DNA of 64,000 nt, taken from the NCBI RefSeq assembly GCF_037151175.1, contig NZ_JBBCOR010000003.1, forward strand, positions 1 through 64,000, given 5' to 3'. Shown here in pieces: positions 1 through 8,241 of the stretch. The notes under the pieces are model-generated. The model did not search any database, was not told the DNA's origin, and was given only the letters and a program-made list of their open reading frames with translations. How positions within the stretch are numbered: position 1 is the stretch's first letter; each line of letters starts with the position of its first letter. The position numbers were made by a program, and so were the translations under genes. Origin of the DNA: Asaia sp003994335 (GTDB lineage: Bacteria > Pseudomonadota > Alphaproteobacteria > Acetobacterales > Acetobacteraceae).

Positions 1-160
1 GTCAGCACTCTCATCATCAGAACCACTGGTTCAGACAACACCAAAGCGCCGCCAACATATCCCTTCCATTCCTATTCAATTTTCAAAGAACCCTGCCTAA
101 ACTACTGATCTCACTCATTCTTTCAGGCAGTCACCGCAGCATCGTCCGCTGCGGTGAACG
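1..160 (-). other. rRNA operon 5' leader (partial, runs off left edge)
   Basis: Read on the minus strand, 92 down to 71 gives GGTTCTTTGAAAATTGAATA, a boxA-like antitermination element of the kind found in alphaproteobacterial rRNA leaders and spacers. It is followed by GGAAGGGATATGTTGGCGGC, wording I associate from memory with Acetobacteraceae rRNA leader/ITS sequence. A promoter lies just upstream at 163-191, which favours the 5' leader over an internal spacer. The 16S gene itself would begin left of position 1 and is not visible. Confidence 0.6.
131..157. repeat. 10-bp perfect inverted repeat in rRNA leader
   Basis: TCACCGCAGC (131-140) and GCTGCGGTGA (148-157) are perfect complements around a 7-nt loop. 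On the minus strand this hairpin begins almost at the expected transcription start of the rRNA promoter. There is no U-run after it on that strand, so it is more likely leader structure than a terminator. Confidence 0.6.
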
Positions 161-162
161 GG

Positions 163-191
163 CTTTTAGACCCCCCACACACCACCGTCAA
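163..191 (-). promoter_or_regulatory. Candidate rRNA promoter with A/T-rich upstream element
   Basis: On the minus strand TTGACG (191-186) is followed after 17 nt by TAAAAG (168-163), a reasonable sigma-70 pair. The DNA upstream (about 198-230) carries A/T tracts that resemble an UP element, as expected of rRNA promoters. It reads toward the boxA element and the left edge. Confidence 0.5.
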
Positions 192-272
192 CACCATTCT
201 TCAAAAAAATGACATAACCCTTCGAAAAAACTGACCGGAAGATCGAAGGCGAACGCCGGAATAAGGAACGGG

Positions 273-293
273 AAAAGGGGGCCAAAGCCCCCT
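273..293 (-). terminator. Rho-independent terminator after the TonB receptor gene
   Basis: On the minus strand AGGGGGC, a 4-nt loop and GCCCCCT form a perfect 7-bp stem (276-293), followed by TTTT. It lies about 30 nt past the stop codon of the TonB-dependent receptor and separates it from the rRNA promoter that follows on the same strand. Confidence 0.7.
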
Positions 294-321
294 CCCCCAC
301 TTCCCGAGGCGGAGTCCGAGA

Positions 322-2754
322 TCAGAAATCGACGCTTGCCGTACCACCCACGAAGAAGGGCGACGCAACGTAGTAACTTGTGCTCCCTGCAGAGAGCTTG
401 CTGCCGAACACACCCGTCGTGGCCTTGCCATTGGCTGCCGTGCCATTCACGAAGCCGAGGTAGTGATTATTGGTGATGTTCTGCAGATTAAGCTGCAGGA
501 CCGGATTCTTCATGAACCCGAAATTATGGAAGCGATAGCCTGCATGGACGTTCATCGTCACATAGCTCGGTATCGAGGTGTCATTGTTGAAGGTCGAGTA
601 CTGCTTGCCTACATATTTGAGCGCAAACCCGCTGAAGAGGTGCCCGTCGTCGTAGTCAAGATTAAACGCGACCTGTTGCTTGGGTGTCTGGGGGGCGAAT
701 TTGCCCTTGCTGAAGACATAATCCCCATTACTGCCAGCGGCGACATTACTATCGGTGCGCGCGTTGATGTACTCAGCCGAGATATAGGGACGTAGGTGAT
801 AGAGAATGGGGCGTGTGCCGATTTCGAAATCGACGCCGTCAGCATGTGACCCCCCGCCATTGATGCTCTGCGAATAATAGGAGCCGTTCGGCAGAACGAC
901 CGTCTGCGTATAAAGTCGGTTCGTGAAGTTGTAATGAAAGTAGGTCAGGGTGCTGTTGAAAAGCGAACCCTGATAACGAATGCCCGCCTCTTCGGAAATC
1001 GAGATTTCCGGCTTCTGATTCGGGTTTGCCTTGGTACTGTAACCAGCACCCTTCGTGTACGTGCCCGCATCATAAAGCGACGTGTTCATCGGGATACGGA
1101 AATTGGTCGTGCCTGAGGCAAAGAGCTGGAACTGGTTGTTCAGCTTGTAACGGATCGAGGCGGCAGGTAGCGGCTCATTCCAATTGCCGTTGATATAGGG
1201 CCCGGTAGAGGTGTTCGGCAGGTAGTTCTGCCCCTGGCGCGTGATCATCGCATATTTGAGCCCCCCTTCAATCGTCAAACGGTTGTTCAGAAGGGACAGG
1301 GAGTCATCGATGAAAAGCGTGTGGATGCGCGTCTGGGTCAACGTATCACGATATTGCGCCGTGACGCCGTTGGACAGAACGAGGTTCGGACCACCGCCAT
1401 ATTCGTCGAGAGGTGCACCCGTCGCAGGATCGACCAGGCTATAAGGTGCGGTCTGGATCTGCTTGGAATACTCGAACCAGTACCCAACCATCAGGCGGTT
1501 TGCGCCAGTATGGAGCGCGAGTTTCGTCACGGCACCCGGGCGGTAGGTCTGGGTGTTCGACGGGTTATAGAGGAGAAGGCTCTTTGTATTGGACGGATTA
1601 TAAGGACCGATCGAGCCACTGAGAGACTGCGAACCATATTGCTGGCTAGTCAGGCTCTCATTATAGGCGCCCCCACCATTACCATTACCATACCAGAAAT
1701 ACGGTGTTTCGGTCAGCGTCAGATTGTCTGTCAGGGTAAATGTCGACGGAGCGCTGGCATAGATGTTGGTAAAGGGATTCTGGTGCAGCTTGTAATAATT
1801 GCCACTGGGTGATTTAGGATTCCACTTCGAGTCATATGTGTAGGTGGTTCCATATTTCTGCCAGTTCGCCAGGCTCATCGATGGAAACAGGGTGCTGTCG
1901 CTCTGGTTGCCGACGATCGCGAGCGAGATGCGATTGCCCTCTCCCCACTCATTGACCCATTTTGTCTCGCCATGGAGTTTTTTCTGCGCGCCTGGACCAC
2001 GCCACGAATCTTCATGCGCCGCAGAGAACGAAATATAGCCCTTGAGATGAGTATTACCAATGCGACCCGTGTCGACACGCCCGAAAATACGGCGCGCGTT
2101 ATAGCTGCCATAAGTGCCATCGAGGTGACCGCTGAATTTCTCGGTCGGGTCGAGCAGGTACATATTCACCGCGCCGCCCGAGGCACTGATATGGGGGCTA
2201 TCGAGATCCGCCGAACCCTGTTCGACATTGATTGTCCTCAGATTTTCTGAGTCGACAATCTCCTGCGGATAGACCGCGTAATTACCGATATCGTTAATCG
2301 GAAATCCTTCGAGCGTGAATCCGATCTGACTCGCATTGAGGCCGCGCAGGGTAAGATTGCCGCCATTCAGACCGAGCGGGTCTACCGAGGTAGTGTTCAC
2401 GCCGGGGAGCATGGCAATGAGCTGCATCGGATTCAGGCCCGGCGTCTGCTTGGCGATGAATTCCTGTGTCACGGTGGAGCGCGACTTGGCAGCATCCTCA
2501 TGAACCATGAGACCGCCGCCAGCAGCCGTGTGGCGGCTTGCGCGCACCTGCACCGTCTCGCTCTTGGCAGCGTCTGTCGGTGCAGTCGAGCCCATCATGG
2601 ACGGGCCGTCATCAGCCTTCGCAACTGTTTTGGGAGCGGTCGCTTTCCGGGAGCTACCCGCGCTGGAGGACAGGCTCACCTGTGCCGAAGCCGCGGAGAC
2701 CTGCAACGCGAGGACGGAAGTCGCACAAAGAAAAAAGCGGGCTCTCACACTCAT
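322..2754 (-). CDS. TonB-dependent outer-membrane receptor
   Basis: An 810-residue outer-membrane receptor, expected to import a scarce ligand (iron chelate, vitamin or sugar) using TonB energy. Residues 1-24 form a signal peptide ending in SAASA. A plug domain follows (about 70-230), with the typical segments MLPGVNT, LTLRGLN and TLEGFPIND. The rest is a long beta-barrel rich in aromatic and Asn residues, and the protein ends in Phe, as outer-membrane proteins do. AGGA lies 7 nt before the ATG. No TonB, ExbBD or transport partner is nearby. I saw no Fur-type box upstream, only two other inverted repeats, so the substrate is unknown and iron is not implied. Confidence 0.92.
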   Translation of the reverse strand: MSVRARFFLCATSVLALQVSAASAQVSLSSSAGSSRKATAPKTVAKADDGPSMMGSTAPTDAAKSETVQVRASRHTAAGGGLMVHEDAAKSRSTVTQEFIAKQTPGLNPMQLIAMLPGVNTTSVDPLGLNGGNLTLRGLNASQIGFTLEGFPINDIGNYAVYPQEIVDSENLRTINVEQGSADLDSPHISASGGAVNMYLLDPTEKFSGHLDGTYGSYNARRIFGRVDTGRIGNTHLKGYISFSAAHEDSWRGPGAQKKLHGETKWVNEWGEGNRISLAIVGNQSDSTLFPSMSLANWQKYGTTYTYDSKWNPKSPSGNYYKLHQNPFTNIYASAPSTFTLTDNLTLTETPYFWYGNGNGGGAYNESLTSQQYGSQSLSGSIGPYNPSNTKSLLLYNPSNTQTYRPGAVTKLALHTGANRLMVGYWFEYSKQIQTAPYSLVDPATGAPLDEYGGGPNLVLSNGVTAQYRDTLTQTRIHTLFIDDSLSLLNNRLTIEGGLKYAMITRQGQNYLPNTSTGPYINGNWNEPLPAASIRYKLNNQFQLFASGTTNFRIPMNTSLYDAGTYTKGAGYSTKANPNQKPEISISEEAGIRYQGSLFNSTLTYFHYNFTNRLYTQTVVLPNGSYYSQSINGGGSHADGVDFEIGTRPILYHLRPYISAEYINARTDSNVAAGSNGDYVFSKGKFAPQTPKQQVAFNLDYDDGHLFSGFALKYVGKQYSTFNNDTSIPSYVTMNVHAGYRFHNFGFMKNPVLQLNLQNITNNHYLGFVNGTAANGKATTGVFGSKLSAGSTSYYVASPFFVGGTASVDF

Positions 2755-2839
2755 TATCGTTCCTGAAGTTCATCGGCTGATCGTTAACTAGGCTTAACGA
2801 ATTCACGATAGCCATTAACACGAGGGCGAAACAATCACG

Positions 2840-2852
2840 ATGAAACTTTCAT
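2840..2852. repeat. Inverted repeat ATGAAA-C-TTTCAT, possible operator
   Basis: A perfect 6-1-6 palindrome centred about 92 bp upstream of the TonB receptor start. It may be a regulator site, but no named regulator motif is recognised. Confidence 0.4.
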
Positions 2853-2874
2853 GACGATACGATTCCAATAAGTC

Positions 2875-2890
2875 GTTTCTTTTCAGAAAC
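2875..2890. repeat. Inverted repeat GTTTCT-TTTC-AGAAAC, possible operator
   Basis: A perfect 6-4-6 inverted repeat, 22 bp beyond the repeat at 2840-2852 and on the same side of the TonB receptor gene. It shares a GAAAC/GTTTC core with that repeat. Confidence 0.4.
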
Positions 2891-3135
2891 ATATGTAACA
2901 AAACTATCCAAACGGTCATTTTCTGCATGGGCGTCAACCCAATGGACCTTCCTCCTCATACAGCGGCTCACTCCGCGCGATTCGACGCACCCGAGCACCC
3001 TCGCAGCCAGATGAAGCCCCGTATTCTCAAGCCACACACACAGTCTTTACCGTGAGAACGGTGCCATCATATTGATAGACTCAAATACGTTCTCTACTTT
3101 CGTCTGGTCAGTATTTGTTTTTGAAGTCTTCTATT

Positions 3136-4050
3136 ATGCGATCAACTCGACACTTTCGGCTTTTAATCGCGTTCGGCGCTTTAGCATCCCAACCCGTGTA
3201 TGCTGCGAACCAGCAGGTGCCTGCGCACGAGGCTCCCGCACCGCCCCAGCCAACGCGCCTCCCCTGGATCCACGGCCCGGCAATCACGCGTATCGAAGGA
3301 GGCTCCGATATGCGTATCCCTGCAGGTTTCGAATTGCTCGTGCCGCCAGACGGGAAAAAGCTCCTCGCACTCATGGGCAACCCGACGACCGCGTCTGACG
3401 ATCGCACCTACATCTTGCAACCGGAGGACGCAGGGCAGGATTGGTTCATGGAGTTTTCGTATCGCGACGCGGGTCATGTGGATGACACGGATACGATCGA
3501 CGCGGACAAACTCCTTGCGATGATGAGCAAATATTCGCTTGAGGACAATGAAGTCCGAAAAGCGCGGCATCTTCCCGCGCTCGACCTCGTCGGCTGGCAA
3601 ACAACGCCGCGCTACGATCCGCAGACTCATCGCCTCGAATGGGCCTACAGGTACAAGACGCATACGGACGACCTCATCTCCAACCTGCATACGCGCGTCC
3701 TCACCCGCACAGGCTATTATCGTGTCCTCATGGTCGGCGATGTTGCGACCTATGATGAGGACATGAAGGCCTTCAACACCGCCCTAACCTTTCTTCATCC
3801 CCTGCCCGGCAATCGCTACAGCGATTTTGAAACAGGCGACAAGCTTGCCCGGTATGGGCTTATGGGTCTGATGGGAGGTGGTGCCGCTGCCCTTGCCGTG
3901 AAAACGGGACTGGCAGGGGGCGCCTTGGCTCTTATCGTCAAAATCGGCTCTGCACTTCTGAGTTCGAAGGCGATCGTTGCCGTCATAGCTTTCCTTGCCC
4001 TCCTGTGGGCTCGGCTCAAGTCCCTCTTCTCGCGCCGGAAAGGAAAGTAG
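3136..4050 (+). CDS. DUF2167 family membrane protein
   Basis: A 304-residue protein of the DUF2167 family, whose function is not known. The N-terminus (MRSTRHFRLLIAFGALASQ...) is a signal peptide, so the ATG at 3136 is preferred over a TTG 21 nt upstream. The middle is a soluble domain with a GWQTTPRYD segment and Tyr-rich strands typical of the family. The last 70 residues hold two or three hydrophobic, Gly/Ala-rich segments and a basic end (SRRKGK). It ends in TAG. The next small ORF starts at the following base in the same frame, so readthrough would add another membrane segment. Confidence 0.8.
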   Translation: MRSTRHFRLLIAFGALASQPVYAANQQVPAHEAPAPPQPTRLPWIHGPAITRIEGGSDMRIPAGFELLVPPDGKKLLALMGNPTTASDDRTYILQPEDAGQDWFMEFSYRDAGHVDDTDTIDADKLLAMMSKYSLEDNEVRKARHLPALDLVGWQTTPRYDPQTHRLEWAYRYKTHTDDLISNLHTRVLTRTGYYRVLMVGDVATYDEDMKAFNTALTFLHPLPGNRYSDFETGDKLARYGLMGLMGGGAAALAVKTGLAGGALALIVKIGSALLSSKAIVAVIAFLALLWARLKSLFSRRKGK

Positions 4051-4242
4051 TTGCAGTATCTGAGCGCGCCTCTTGTGTTCGGCCTTTGCGCAGCTATCGG
4101 ATTCTGGGCGATCATGAAGATCCTGCCCAAACGTAGCAAACCGCCCGAGGCACGCGAAACCGCGCCTGCCCCGAGCGAAAGCCCGCCATGGGACGGAGGG
4201 AACACCCCCCACCAGTTTGGAAGCAGACACGGCAAGGAATGA
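4051..4242 (+). CDS. Small single-pass membrane protein (63 aa)
   Basis: A short ORF that starts with TTG immediately after the TAG of the DUF2167 gene and in the same frame. A GGAAAGG Shine-Dalgarno lies just upstream, inside the previous gene. Residues 7-25 form one transmembrane helix, followed by a basic patch (KILPKRSK) and a hydrophilic Pro/Glu-rich tail. No family is recognised. It could be a separate translationally coupled gene or the former C-terminus of the DUF2167 protein cut off by a TAG. Confidence 0.5.
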   Translation: MQYLSAPLVFGLCAAIGFWAIMKILPKRSKPPEARETAPAPSESPPWDGGNTPHQFGSRHGKE

Positions 4243-4569
4243 CGTCGAGATTCCTGGACGAAGCTTGCCGCTCTTATTTTGAACTATGAAAGTTTTTGGC
4301 TGGGGGACCTGGATTCGAACCAGGGCTGACCGGGTCAGAGCCGGTAGTTCTACCGCTAAACTATCCCCCAGCATCTGCGCAGAAGCTGTTTGCCTTGCGG
4401 TGGCGGTGAGATAGCACCCGCCCCCACGGGCCGCAACCCCCCTTTCGGCATTTTTTTTCATAAATCGCTCATCCCGCACGTATAAAGTGCTTGCTGCGAC
4501 CTGAGCGCGCTATCACATTGTTTTTGACGCAAGATTCACCGATGCGGCCAGGGAAGAGGGAGGACGATC
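4243..4569. other. Intergenic region carrying tRNA-Gln and the ppx upstream region
   Basis: Apart from the tRNA gene (4297-4370) this stretch holds the upstream DNA of the tRNA (minus strand) and of ppx (plus strand). For the tRNA, TTGCGG and TATCTC 17 nt apart, about 35 nt upstream, are a weak promoter candidate. No protein gene is supported here. Confidence 0.5.
4297..4370 (-). tRNA. tRNA-Gln (anticodon CUG)
   Basis: The minus strand folds as a cloverleaf. The acceptor stem TGGGGGA pairs with TCCCCCA, with discriminator G and an encoded CCA end. The anticodon stem ACCGG/CCGGT encloses the loop CTCTGAC, giving anticodon CTG. The T arm carries GGTTCGAATCC. The length is 74 nt including CCA. 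Confidence 0.96.
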
Positions 4570-5712
4570 ATGGGCTACAGCCGTAGCGAGGCGCTATCGT
4601 CTCACATGCCAAATGGCGCTCTCCCGCGGCATTTCGCCGCTCTCGATCTTGGAACGAATAATTGCCGCATGATGATCGCGCGCAGGACGCATCACGGCGT
4701 GCAGATTCTGGATCGACAAAACAGGATGGTGTGCCTGGGTGAAGGGCTGGTTGAAACGGGGGAGTTGAGTTCCCGGGCCATGGACCGGGCGGTGCGGACA
4801 CTTGAAGGGTATGCCGCGCGTATGAAGGGACTGGCCGATTTACAGGTCAGGGCCGTCGCAACCGAAGCGTGCAGGCGCGCCCTCAATCGCGACCGCTTCC
4901 TGTCGCGTGTCTTTGCAGAAACGGGGCTGTCTCTGGAGATCATCTCCCCTCGCGAGGAGGTCGAGCTGGCGGTGGAAGGATGCCGGGGACTCCTGCATCG
5001 CAACCGCGCCGCCGGGCAGAGAGCCATTGTTTTCGACATTGGCGGCGGGTCAACCGAGATCGCCTGGTTGCGCCTTGATCCTATGACACGCGGGCATGAG
5101 TTGATCAGTCTCGTCAGCTTGCCCTATGGCGTTGTCACCCTGTCGGAACAATTTGGACACGCGCGCGGGTCCATTGATGCCGTTAGTCAGGCAGCGCTTT
5201 ATGAGGCCATGATCAAGGCCGTGCAGGAACCTCTCCGGCAGTTCGAGACGATTCACCAGATCGGTCGCGAAATGCAGGCGGGTGCCGTGCAAATGCTGGG
5301 CACCAGCGGCACAGTCACGACCCTGGCAAGCATGGCTCAGGATCTGCCGCGATACAGCCGCATGGCGGTGGATGGCTTCACCCTGACCGATCGTGCTGCC
5401 CACGATGCGATCACCGTCGTGAAGGCCACGTTATGCGGTGCGGAGGCGGCACCTTCTTCCCTCTCAGCCGACAGGCAGCACTTCATGCTGCCGGGCTGTG
5501 CGATATTCGAGGCGATTCACAGGGTCTGGCCGATGCAGGAGATCATCGTTGCCGATCGCGGGTTGCGTGACGGTATGGTCGCACGCATGGCAACCCAAGC
5601 GCGCAGCAGTCGGGTCATCCCGCACGGACAGGCACGTCACGGCGTGAACGCGCTCGGTGGACGCGAATATCGTGGCCATAATGCCTCGTCTTCCTTTATG
5701 GGTCGCGCATGA
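4570..5712 (+). CDS. ppx: Ppx/GppA family exopolyphosphatase
   Basis: A 380-residue phosphatase of the Ppx/GppA family, which hydrolyses polyphosphate ends or pppGpp and sits in the ASKHA (actin-like ATPase) fold. Visible motifs are LDLGTNNCRMMI near residue 25 (phosphate loop 1), the glutamate-bearing AVATEACRRA segment, IVFDIGGGSTEIAW around residue 155 (phosphate loop 2) and LGTSGTVTTLA near 240. It is shorter than enterobacterial Ppx and lacks the long C-terminal HD-like extension. A strong GGGAGG Shine-Dalgarno precedes the ATG. The gene overlaps rlmE by 4 nt, a pairing common in alphaproteobacteria. Ppx versus GppA activity cannot be told from sequence. Confidence 0.9.
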   Translation: MGYSRSEALSSHMPNGALPRHFAALDLGTNNCRMMIARRTHHGVQILDRQNRMVCLGEGLVETGELSSRAMDRAVRTLEGYAARMKGLADLQVRAVATEACRRALNRDRFLSRVFAETGLSLEIISPREEVELAVEGCRGLLHRNRAAGQRAIVFDIGGGSTEIAWLRLDPMTRGHELISLVSLPYGVVTLSEQFGHARGSIDAVSQAALYEAMIKAVQEPLRQFETIHQIGREMQAGAVQMLGTSGTVTTLASMAQDLPRYSRMAVDGFTLTDRAAHDAITVVKATLCGAEAAPSSLSADRQHFMLPGCAIFEAIHRVWPMQEIIVADRGLRDGMVARMATQARSSRVIPHGQARHGVNALGGREYRGHNASSSFMGRA

Positions 5713-6521
5713 CCAGAGATAGTGACAAGCGCGGCCGCAAGCCGGGCAAGCCGACTGAACGACGCATCCCAGGCAAAGCGCTCAAGAGTTCTGCCGCTCC
5801 CGGCGAAACGGACAGCGCCCTGGACGGCAGTTCGGTCCAGACGGCGCGGAACAAGACCATCACCCTGCGCACTGCGCGGGGGCGCTCGACTGCGCAGCAG
5901 CGTTGGCTGAACCGCCAGTTGAATGACCCCTATGTGGCGGCCGCCCGCAAGCAGGGCTGGCGTTCACGGGCCGCCTTCAAGCTGATCGAGATTGATGACC
6001 GACTGAAGCTGATCAAGCCAGGCATGAAGATCATCGATCTGGGTGCTGCCCCCGGAGGATGGACGCAGGTTGCGGTGAAGCGTGGCGCCAGTGAGGTGGT
6101 GGGCGTCGACCTGCTTCCGGTGGATCCCGTCAGCGACGCCACGATCATTGAAGGTGATTTCACCGATCCTGACATGCCCGCGCGGCTGATCGACCTTCTG
6201 GGTGGCCCGGCCGACCTGGTTCTGTCGGATATGGCACCGAACACGACGGGCCATGCGCCAACCGATCATCTGCGCATCATGGGCCTCGCTGAAGGCGCGC
6301 TTGATTTCGCGATGCAGGTGCTGGCGGTCGGCGGAGGTTTTGTGGCGAAGGTCTTCCAAGGGGGCTCCGAGCGGCAGATGCTCGAACCCATGAAGCTCGC
6401 ATTCTCTCATGTTCGCCACCTCAAGCCGCCTGCATCCCGAAAGGAATCGAGCGAGCTCTACGTGGTGGCAACCGGGTTCAGGCCCGAACGCCTGAATCCC
6501 GGCTCCAGCTCAGAGGAGTAA
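5709..6521 (+). CDS. rlmE: 23S rRNA (uridine-2'-O) methyltransferase RlmE
   Basis: A 270-residue RrmJ/FtsJ-type enzyme that 2'-O-methylates U2552 of 23S rRNA. A basic, low-complexity N-terminal extension of about 60 residues precedes the catalytic domain. The domain has KQGWRSRAAFKL, the SAM site IIDLGAAPGGWTQ, DLVLSDMAPNTTGH, VAKVFQG and SSELYVVA, which supply the K-D-K-E tetrad. Its ATG lies inside the end of ppx (4-nt overlap). It ends directly against the convergent ROK kinase with no spacer. Confidence 0.95.
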   Translation: MTRDSDKRGRKPGKPTERRIPGKALKSSAAPGETDSALDGSSVQTARNKTITLRTARGRSTAQQRWLNRQLNDPYVAAARKQGWRSRAAFKLIEIDDRLKLIKPGMKIIDLGAAPGGWTQVAVKRGASEVVGVDLLPVDPVSDATIIEGDFTDPDMPARLIDLLGGPADLVLSDMAPNTTGHAPTDHLRIMGLAEGALDFAMQVLAVGGGFVAKVFQGGSERQMLEPMKLAFSHVRHLKPPASRKESSELYVVATGFRPERLNPGSSSEE

Positions 6522-7457
6522 TTACTCCGCCACGTCCCACAGCCAGGCGGCGCCGCGTACGCCTGAGCTGTCGCCATGTTTGTTTCGGACGATGGGGGTG
6601 GTGCAGGTCGGCGTGATCACGTGACGCGCCAGCAAAGGCGGCACACGCTCGTAAATGCTGTCGAGATTCGAGACGCCTCCACCCAGCACGATGATATCCG
6701 GATCGAGGAAGTTGATCGTCAGGGCGCAGGCGCGCGAAAAGCGATCCATGTAGCGATCGAGCGCGCCGATTGCCGCGATGTCTCCGGCAGCCGCAGCCTC
6801 TTCGATGCCGGCCGTGTTATGATGCCCGACACCTTTCCAGTCTTTGGCGAGCTCGGGCCCGCAAAGATAGCGCTCAAGGCAGCCTTCATTGCCGCAAAAA
6901 CACTTTGGCAGCGGGAACTCTTCCATGCGCACCCAGGGGAGCGGCGTGTGGCCCCATTCGCCAGCGATGCTGTGACGACCGCCGATCACCTTTCCGTCAA
7001 CAACGATACCGGCGCCCATTCCGGTTCCGATGATGATACCAAAGACCGTGCGATTACCCGCCCCTGCGCCGTCAGCGGCTTCGGAGAGCGCGAAGCAATT
7101 CGCATCGTTCTCGACGCGCACCGAGCGGTTGAGTGCCCGATCCAGATCGATACCGAAGGGCTGGTTATTAAGCCACGTGGCATTCGCATTCTTGATCAGG
7201 CCGGTTTCGGGCGAGATGGAGCCCGGAATGCCGATCCCCAGCGTCGAGCTGAGCTGACCCGGCTTGGCCAGATGGGACGAGACGCTTCCAAGGCGCTGGT
7301 CCACGCTGGCGACCAGGTCGCGCACGGCGATCACTGCGTCTTCATAAATTCCCGGATTGGGGACGCGTTCACGCAATTGCAGATCGCCCGCGCGATCGAG
7401 AACTGCGATTTCGATCTTCGTCCCACCGAAATCGATGCCGAGGCGATAATCAGCCAT
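6522..7457 (-). CDS. ROK family sugar kinase (fructokinase/glucokinase-like)
   Basis: A 311-residue ATP-dependent sugar kinase of the ROK family. The start is set at 7457 because MADYRLGIDFGGTKIEIAV begins with the phosphate-binding loop at the expected place; the frame is open further upstream without a family-like sequence. Motifs are LGIGIPGSI, NDANCFALSEA, IIGTGMGAGIVVDG, the zinc site CFCGNEGCLERYLCGPEL and IVLGGGVSN. The H-T-P-L-P-W version of the family motif and this zinc pattern fit fructokinase Mak or glucokinase, but the substrate is not decided. It is convergent with rlmE and stands alone. Confidence 0.88.
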   Translation of the reverse strand: MADYRLGIDFGGTKIEIAVLDRAGDLQLRERVPNPGIYEDAVIAVRDLVASVDQRLGSVSSHLAKPGQLSSTLGIGIPGSISPETGLIKNANATWLNNQPFGIDLDRALNRSVRVENDANCFALSEAADGAGAGNRTVFGIIIGTGMGAGIVVDGKVIGGRHSIAGEWGHTPLPWVRMEEFPLPKCFCGNEGCLERYLCGPELAKDWKGVGHHNTAGIEEAAAAGDIAAIGALDRYMDRFSRACALTINFLDPDIIVLGGGVSNLDSIYERVPPLLARHVITPTCTTPIVRNKHGDSSGVRGAAWLWDVAE

Positions 7458-7589
7458 CTCATGCCTTACTGATGTTGCTTCTGAAAACTGGCGCGCATGT
7501 TGCGGAGGAATAGGATCGGAGTAAAGATCTATTGGCAAAACAGCGCCCGATCTTGAAACACACATCAAGCTGCGCGCATAGTCCCGAAT

Positions 7590-7859
7590 ATGACGGTCTC
7601 CCCCACAGAAACGCTGCTCGACCTGCGCGGGCTTGCCTGCCCCCTGCCTGTGCTCAAGGCGCATCGCGCGCTCAAAGCGCTCTCCGGGGGTGCCAGGCTA
7701 CGCGTACTAGCGACGGATCGCGCCAGCGTGGCGGATTTCCAGGCTTTCTGCCGTGAGACGGGACACGCGTTAGTTGCATTCTCTGAAGACGGGGAGACGC
7801 TTTCCTTCGTCATCCGTCGCAAATTGGACACAGCTGTGTCTTCCCCTGTTACGGAATAA
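7590..7859 (+). CDS. TusA-like sulfur-carrier protein
   Basis: An 89-residue SirA/TusA-family protein. The diagnostic CPLP (Cys-Pro-x-Pro) motif lies near residue 17 in LLDLRGLACPLPVLKAHRAL, followed by the compact beta-alpha-beta fold with a Asp-rich second strand (LRVLATDRASVADF). TusA-family proteins pass persulfide sulfur for tRNA thiolation, molybdenum cofactor or other uses. No partner (TusBCDE, IscS) is nearby, so the acceptor is unknown. No clear Shine-Dalgarno is seen. Confidence 0.85.
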   Translation: MTVSPTETLLDLRGLACPLPVLKAHRALKALSGGARLRVLATDRASVADFQAFCRETGHALVAFSEDGETLSFVIRRKLDTAVSSPVTE

Positions 7860-7980
7860 TCATAGTCATTACTTCCTTGGGCTTGGAGAATGGAGTGCGA
7901 CACGCTATCCCTCCTTCCCATCGAGCCGTTTCTCATAACGGCGATTTTCCGAAACAGCGGAGCGGGACGGCATTTCAGGC

Positions 7981-8241
7981 ATGGACGCACAGCTTTCACA
8001 GCTCTCTTTCGAGGATGCCCTGTCGGAGCTCGACAGGATCGTTCGCGGTCTGGAGAGCGGACAGATGAAACTTGAAGATGCGATCAGCGCCTATGAGCGA
8101 GGGGCCGCCCTGCGCCGCCATTGTGAAACCAAACTCTCGGAAGCGGAGATGCGTGTGCGAGCGATCACCCAGCGTGACGGCACAACGCAGGCGGTCCCCC
8201 TCCCCGAGTTCGACGAGCCTTCTGGCGGAAAAGCCCCATGA
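7981..8241 (+). CDS. xseB: Exodeoxyribonuclease VII small subunit
   Basis: An 86-residue XseB. LSFEDALSELDRIVRGLESG and LEDAISAYERGAALRRHCETKL give the characteristic two-helix hairpin by which XseB binds the large subunit XseA. The pair degrades single-stranded DNA from both ends. XseA is not in the window. Its stop overlaps the ispA start by 4 nt, the usual xseB-ispA-dxs order. Confidence 0.93.
   Translation: MDAQLSQLSFEDALSELDRIVRGLESGQMKLEDAISAYERGAALRRHCETKLSEAEMRVRAITQRDGTTQAVPLPEFDEPSGGKAP

Larger units (their letters stand above)
2755..3135. other. Intergenic region between divergent genes
   Basis: About 380 bp separate the TonB receptor (minus) from the DUF2167 gene (plus). It is more A/T-rich than its surroundings and holds two inverted repeats on the receptor side (2840-2852 and 2875-2890), listed separately. 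I see no convincing gene in it. Confidence 0.6.

Noticed and set aside
6576..7472. 298-codon plus-strand frame over the ROK kinase
   Set aside because: The ROK motifs on the minus strand are unambiguous; the other frame is a shadow.
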